Assembly (NCBI GenBank): GCA_028685875.1 | Contig: JAQUDD010000003.1 | Location: 1-64,000, forward strand | Length of the DNA stretch: 64,000 nt | DNA from: Candidatus Absconditabacteria bacterium | GTDB lineage: Bacteria > Patescibacteriota > Gracilibacteria > Absconditabacterales > Absconditicoccaceae | Direction: 5' to 3' | Part shown: positions 61,264 through 64,000 of the stretch, one piece after another | Position numbering within the stretch: the first letter of the stretch is position 1 | Layout: each line of letters starts with the position of its first letter | Notes under the pieces: generated by a model | The model's input: only the letters and a program-made list of their open reading frames with translations | Told to the model about the DNA's origin: nothing | The model's database searches: none | Position numbers and translations under genes: made by a program

Positions 61264-62983
61264 AAAACAACCAAGGTATGATGCTAGTAAAACAATGAGA
61301 TTTGATATAGAAAAGTGAGAGTATGTAGAAAAAAATATATATGTAGAGGCAAAACAAAATCCTACAGCTATTATTTATGTTCGTGTATCAGACCAAAAAC
61401 AAGTAGATGAGGGAAATGGGTTAGAAAGCCAAGAAGCTACTTGTAAAAGATGGGCTGAGACAAAGGGTATAAAAATATTAAAGATTTTTTCTGATTGAGG
61501 AAAATCAGGCGCTGATATGAGTAGAAAAGGATTGTTGGATTCTATAGAGTATTTGAAAAAAGAAAACGCAAAATATCCAAAAGTATCTTATTTTTTATGT
61601 ACTGAGGTTTCAAGAATTTCAAGAAGTGAAGATACTACTCAAACAGGGGATTTAAAGAAGCGTATAGAATCTACTGGAGTAGATATAATCACAACCTATA
61701 CAGGAAGAAATATTTCAAGTTTAAATGTAAATGATTCTTTTATTACTGATATAGATATTGCAATTGCTAAAAGTGAAAGGTTGCGTATTAGAGAAAGAAG
61801 TCTAAATGGGGCTAAAGCTAAATTATTGAGTTGATATTGGATTTTTGATGTTCCAGCGGGATATGAAAGAATCCACATAAAAAACTGAACTAAAACAGAA
61901 AAATTATTGCAAAAGGTAGAGCCTCAAGCTTCTATAATCAAAGAATGATTAGAAATGTTTGCAAATGGGGTATTTATAAATCATTCCCAATTATTACAAT
62001 ATTTCAATGATAAAAAACTAAAATCAAATTATCATTCTCCCAATCCGTGAAAATTAAACCTTACTTTTATACAAAGATTGTTTGAAGTAGAAAAACTTCA
62101 TTTTTATGCTGGATATATTCTTTATCCAAACCCAAACTATTGAGTGACAAAACCTGTAGAAGCTGTACATATGCCTTTGATAAATCTTTCTACAGTAAAT
62201 AAAATTCTAAAAAGATTAAATCATAAATGAGGTCTAAAAGTTTGACCAAGAAAAGATACATCTGAATTATATCCTTTGAGATGAATGGTATATTGTCCTC
62301 ATTGTAATTATCCTATGACTGCACGACCATCAAAAGGGAAAATGGGAACTATTTATTATTATTATGGATGTAATAGAAAAGATTGTGAACATAAAGAAAA
62401 TATAAATATAGAGGTTATGCATTGAGATTTTGAAAAGCTTTTACAAAGACTAACTCCAAAAAAAGGAATACTTGCTTTGTTGGATGGGATATTAAAAGAA
62501 GTATTTAATGAAAAAAATAAAAGACAACGTAATTTAAATGAATGTAAAAAACAAAGAATCAAAGAGATAGAAAAAGAAGTAGAAACACTTCGTAATACAT
62601 TATGAAAACTTAGTAGAATAGAATTGATTCAGAATGTAGAGGAGAAACGAGCAGAATTAGAGCAAGAAAAAGAAATATTAGAAAACGAATTACAAGACAA
62701 AGCACTCAATGAAAGAGAGTTTATAGTTTTATATGAAAGAATAAAGAATATTATAGAAGACCCATTATCTATTTGGGAGTTGTGAAGTGTAGAATTAAAG
62801 ATGTTGCTTGTGGGAGTTTTATTTTGATGAAAACTTTACTATAAAAAAAATGAGGGATATCAAACCCCTCAAATTTCTGCTCTCTTCGGTATTTTAGACC
62901 ATCTGAATGATGGTAATATTCCGTCTGGAGCGGGTGACGGGACTCGAACCCGCAACAGTCTGCTTGGAAGGCAGGCACTCTAG
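61256..62983 (+). CDS. Large serine recombinase (integrase)
   Basis: 575 aa, ATG 61256, about 15 TGAs as Gly, stop TAG 62981. The resolvase domain has AIIYVRVSDQKQVDEGNGLESQ (catalytic Ser in YVRVS), IFSDGGKSGADMSRKGL and LCTEVSRISRSEDTT. A recombinase domain, a zinc ribbon (MVYCPHCNYPM ... YGCNRKDCEH) and a coiled coil (RIKEIEKEVETLRNTLGKL) follow. The last 24 codons read through the tRNA-Gly gene on the other strand (GDGTRTRNSLLGRQAL), and the stop lies inside the tRNA. It likely inserted this element here and can excise it. Confidence 0.88.
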
Positions 62984-63002
62984 CCAATTGAGTTACACCC
63001 GC
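62929..63002 (-). tRNA. tRNA-Gly(UCC)
   Basis: On the minus strand: acceptor GCGGGTG pairs with CACCCGC; the D arm ACTC-GAGT has an AATTGGCTA loop; the anticodon loop CTTCCAA gives UCC; T arm GCGGG TTCGAGT CCCGT. CCA is encoded at 62928-62926. It reads GGA (and GGG) glycine codons. The UGA-reading tRNA-Gly(UCA) needed by this code is not in the window. It overlaps the 3' end of the serine-recombinase gene by 55 bp. Confidence 0.95.
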
Positions 63003-63145
63003 AAAGATGCGTGCATAGAATATAGTGATTTATGAACTCATTTTCAAGAGGAAATATCTTTTTCTCATCTTGAAAGCGTTTCTTATCGCTCTCCTGCGAA
63101 GAACATCATAGTAAATTGTAGACTAAAATCAAGAAAAAATCTGCA

Positions 63146-63829
63146 TTATTTTTCGTCTTTTTTTGCTTTAATTCCTACTACAAATTCTCCTTTAATGGCT
63201 AACTTATTCTCTTTAATCAGCTCTTCAACTTCTTCTAAGCTTCCTGTGAAATATTGTTCAAAGAGTTTGCTGATTTCTCTTGCGATGCTGATTTCTCCCT
63301 TAAATCCCAGTTCTTTTAGTTCTTTGAGGAGTTTCTCTACCCTATGTACGGATTCGTAGAAAAAGGTCGGAGTTTCTTCATGGATCATGCTTTTAAGTGC
63401 GGTTTGTCTTCCTTTTTTTTGAGGAAGGAATCCGAGAAAGCTGAAGATTGTGGTATCAAATCCTGCTCCTACGATTGCAGGAACCAGAGCATTTGCTCCA
63501 GGTAAGATAGTGTAGGGGAGTGCTGCTTCATTACACAGTTGGATGAGGGATTTCCCGGGATCGCTGAGTCCTGGAGTCCCTGCTTCACTGAGCATTCCGA
63601 CTTCTTGTTTTGTGATCAGCTTTTTGTAATGTTCCATCTTTCCTTTATCGGTGAAACTGGTTATTGCAAAAAATTCTTTCTCTTTGTAGTCTATTTCATA
63701 CATGCCAAAGAGTTTTTTTGCGGTTCTCGTATCTTCACATAAAAAGGTCTTCAACTCTTTAAAAAGTCTGAGTGCTCTTAGGGTGATATCTTCTTTATTT
63801 CCGATAGGAGTAGGAATAAAATAGAGCAT
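63146..63829 (-). CDS. rsmI: 16S rRNA 2'-O-methyltransferase RsmI
   Basis: 227 aa, ATG 63827-63829, TAA 63146, no TGA. Tetrapyrrole-methylase-fold protein: MLYFIPTPIGNKEDITLRAL, LCEDTRTAKKLFGMYEID, then the SAM loop VGMLSEAGTPGLSDPGKSLI and LPGANALVPAIVGAGF. GEISIAREISKLFEQYFTGS follows, then GEFVVGI. It methylates C1402 of 16S rRNA. It lacks the small C-terminal extension of longer RsmI proteins, which is common. Confidence 0.95.
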   Translation of the reverse strand: MLYFIPTPIGNKEDITLRALRLFKELKTFLCEDTRTAKKLFGMYEIDYKEKEFFAITSFTDKGKMEHYKKLITKQEVGMLSEAGTPGLSDPGKSLIQLCNEAALPYTILPGANALVPAIVGAGFDTTIFSFLGFLPQKKGRQTALKSMIHEETPTFFYESVHRVEKLLKELKELGFKGEISIAREISKLFEQYFTGSLEEVEELIKENKLAIKGEFVVGIKAKKDEK

Positions 63830-63871
63830 GGGAAGAAGAAAAATAAAGAGGGCTGATGCTGATTATATTTT

Positions 63872-64000
63872 TTACTTTAGGGATTGGAGATAGTCCTTGG
63901 CAGAGAGTTCGAAGTCGAGAAGTTGCCAAAATTCTCTATGATTTTGTTGCTGAAAGAGAAAGGTTTCTCCTTCTTCCAAGATGAAGTTGCTTGCAGTGAA
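63872..64000 (-). CDS. C-terminal end of a hypothetical protein (cut by window edge)
   Basis: Open minus-strand frame from the window edge to TAA 63872, 42 residues ending DFELSAKDYLQSLK. Lies 42 nt upstream of the rsmI start on the same strand, so probably cotranscribed. Too short to identify. Confidence 0.45.
   Translation of the reverse strand, partial: FTASNFILEEGETFLFQQQNHREFWQLLDFELSAKDYLQSLK

Noticed and set aside
62912-62983. GDGTRTRNSLLGRQ at the recombinase C-terminus as a protein domain
   Set aside because: It is the translation of the antisense of the tRNA-Gly gene, a well-known artefact pattern, so it carries no domain meaning.

Overview
This window reads as a chromosome segment of a candidate-phyla-radiation bacterium that translates UGA as glycine (genetic code 25). 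Only the Absconditabacteria (SR1) and Gracilibacteria (BD1-5/GN02) are known to use this code; the sequence alone does not decide between them. With the standard code most genes look shattered at TGA. With TGA read as Gly they join into full-length proteins, every gene ends in TAA or TAG, and many TGAs fall on glycines that are invariant in known families: PEGLP of the P-type ATPase, FMGSGTT of the DNA methyltransferase, GPEGG of RsmE, GGYSSE of Ddl. All coordinates below use code 25. The DNA is AT-rich. Promoters look sigma-70-like with a favoured TATACT -10 box, 5' leaders are short, and Shine-Dalgarno sequences are mostly absent.

Layout. 1-9.7 kb: the 3' part of a huge Ig-repeat/SLH surface protein, a DNA-base-hypermodification-type protein, a HIT protein, YchF, a sigma-region-4/HARE-HTH regulator, dCMP deaminase, a TrbC-like pilin and UvrC. 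9.8-27.5 kb: an envelope/secretion region with a TPR protein, small unknowns, a 1634-aa protein with a proline-rich linker and a zincin motif, a lytic transglycosylase, two large paralogous VirB6/TrbL-like membrane proteins, an SLH-like membrane protein, two more TrbC-like pilins and a TraC/VirB4 N-terminal-domain protein. Together these look like a divergent, rearranged type IV secretion or DNA-uptake apparatus. 27.5-53 kb: housekeeping genes (MtaB-like enzyme, SecD, Ddl, GNAT/YoaP, 2H phosphoesterase, HtpX, LemA, PheS, S1, S15, RlmE, metallophosphoesterase, ArgRS, GlyRS, GpmA, RsmE, P-type ATPase), with dispersed palindromic repeats, one of them inside argS.

53-63 kb: an accessory island. 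It holds a rolling-circle Rep protein, a type III-like restriction-modification pair (Res and Mod), a two-repeat CRISPR-like unit, a 496-aa protein of unknown function, a small helical protein, a Cro-type regulator and a large serine recombinase. The recombinase reading frame ends inside a tRNA-Gly(UCC) gene on the opposite strand. This looks like an integrated mobile element carrying defence genes. Its genes are rich in UGA codons, so it has long lived in code-25 hosts. After the tRNA come RsmI and the C-terminus of one more gene.

Identifications rest on motifs read by eye, not on database searches. Strongest points for follow-up: the twin VirB6-like locus with the giant zincin protein, the island with its recombinase/tRNA overlap and unknown 496-aa gene, the hypermodification-type protein, and the palindromic repeat coding in frame within argS.
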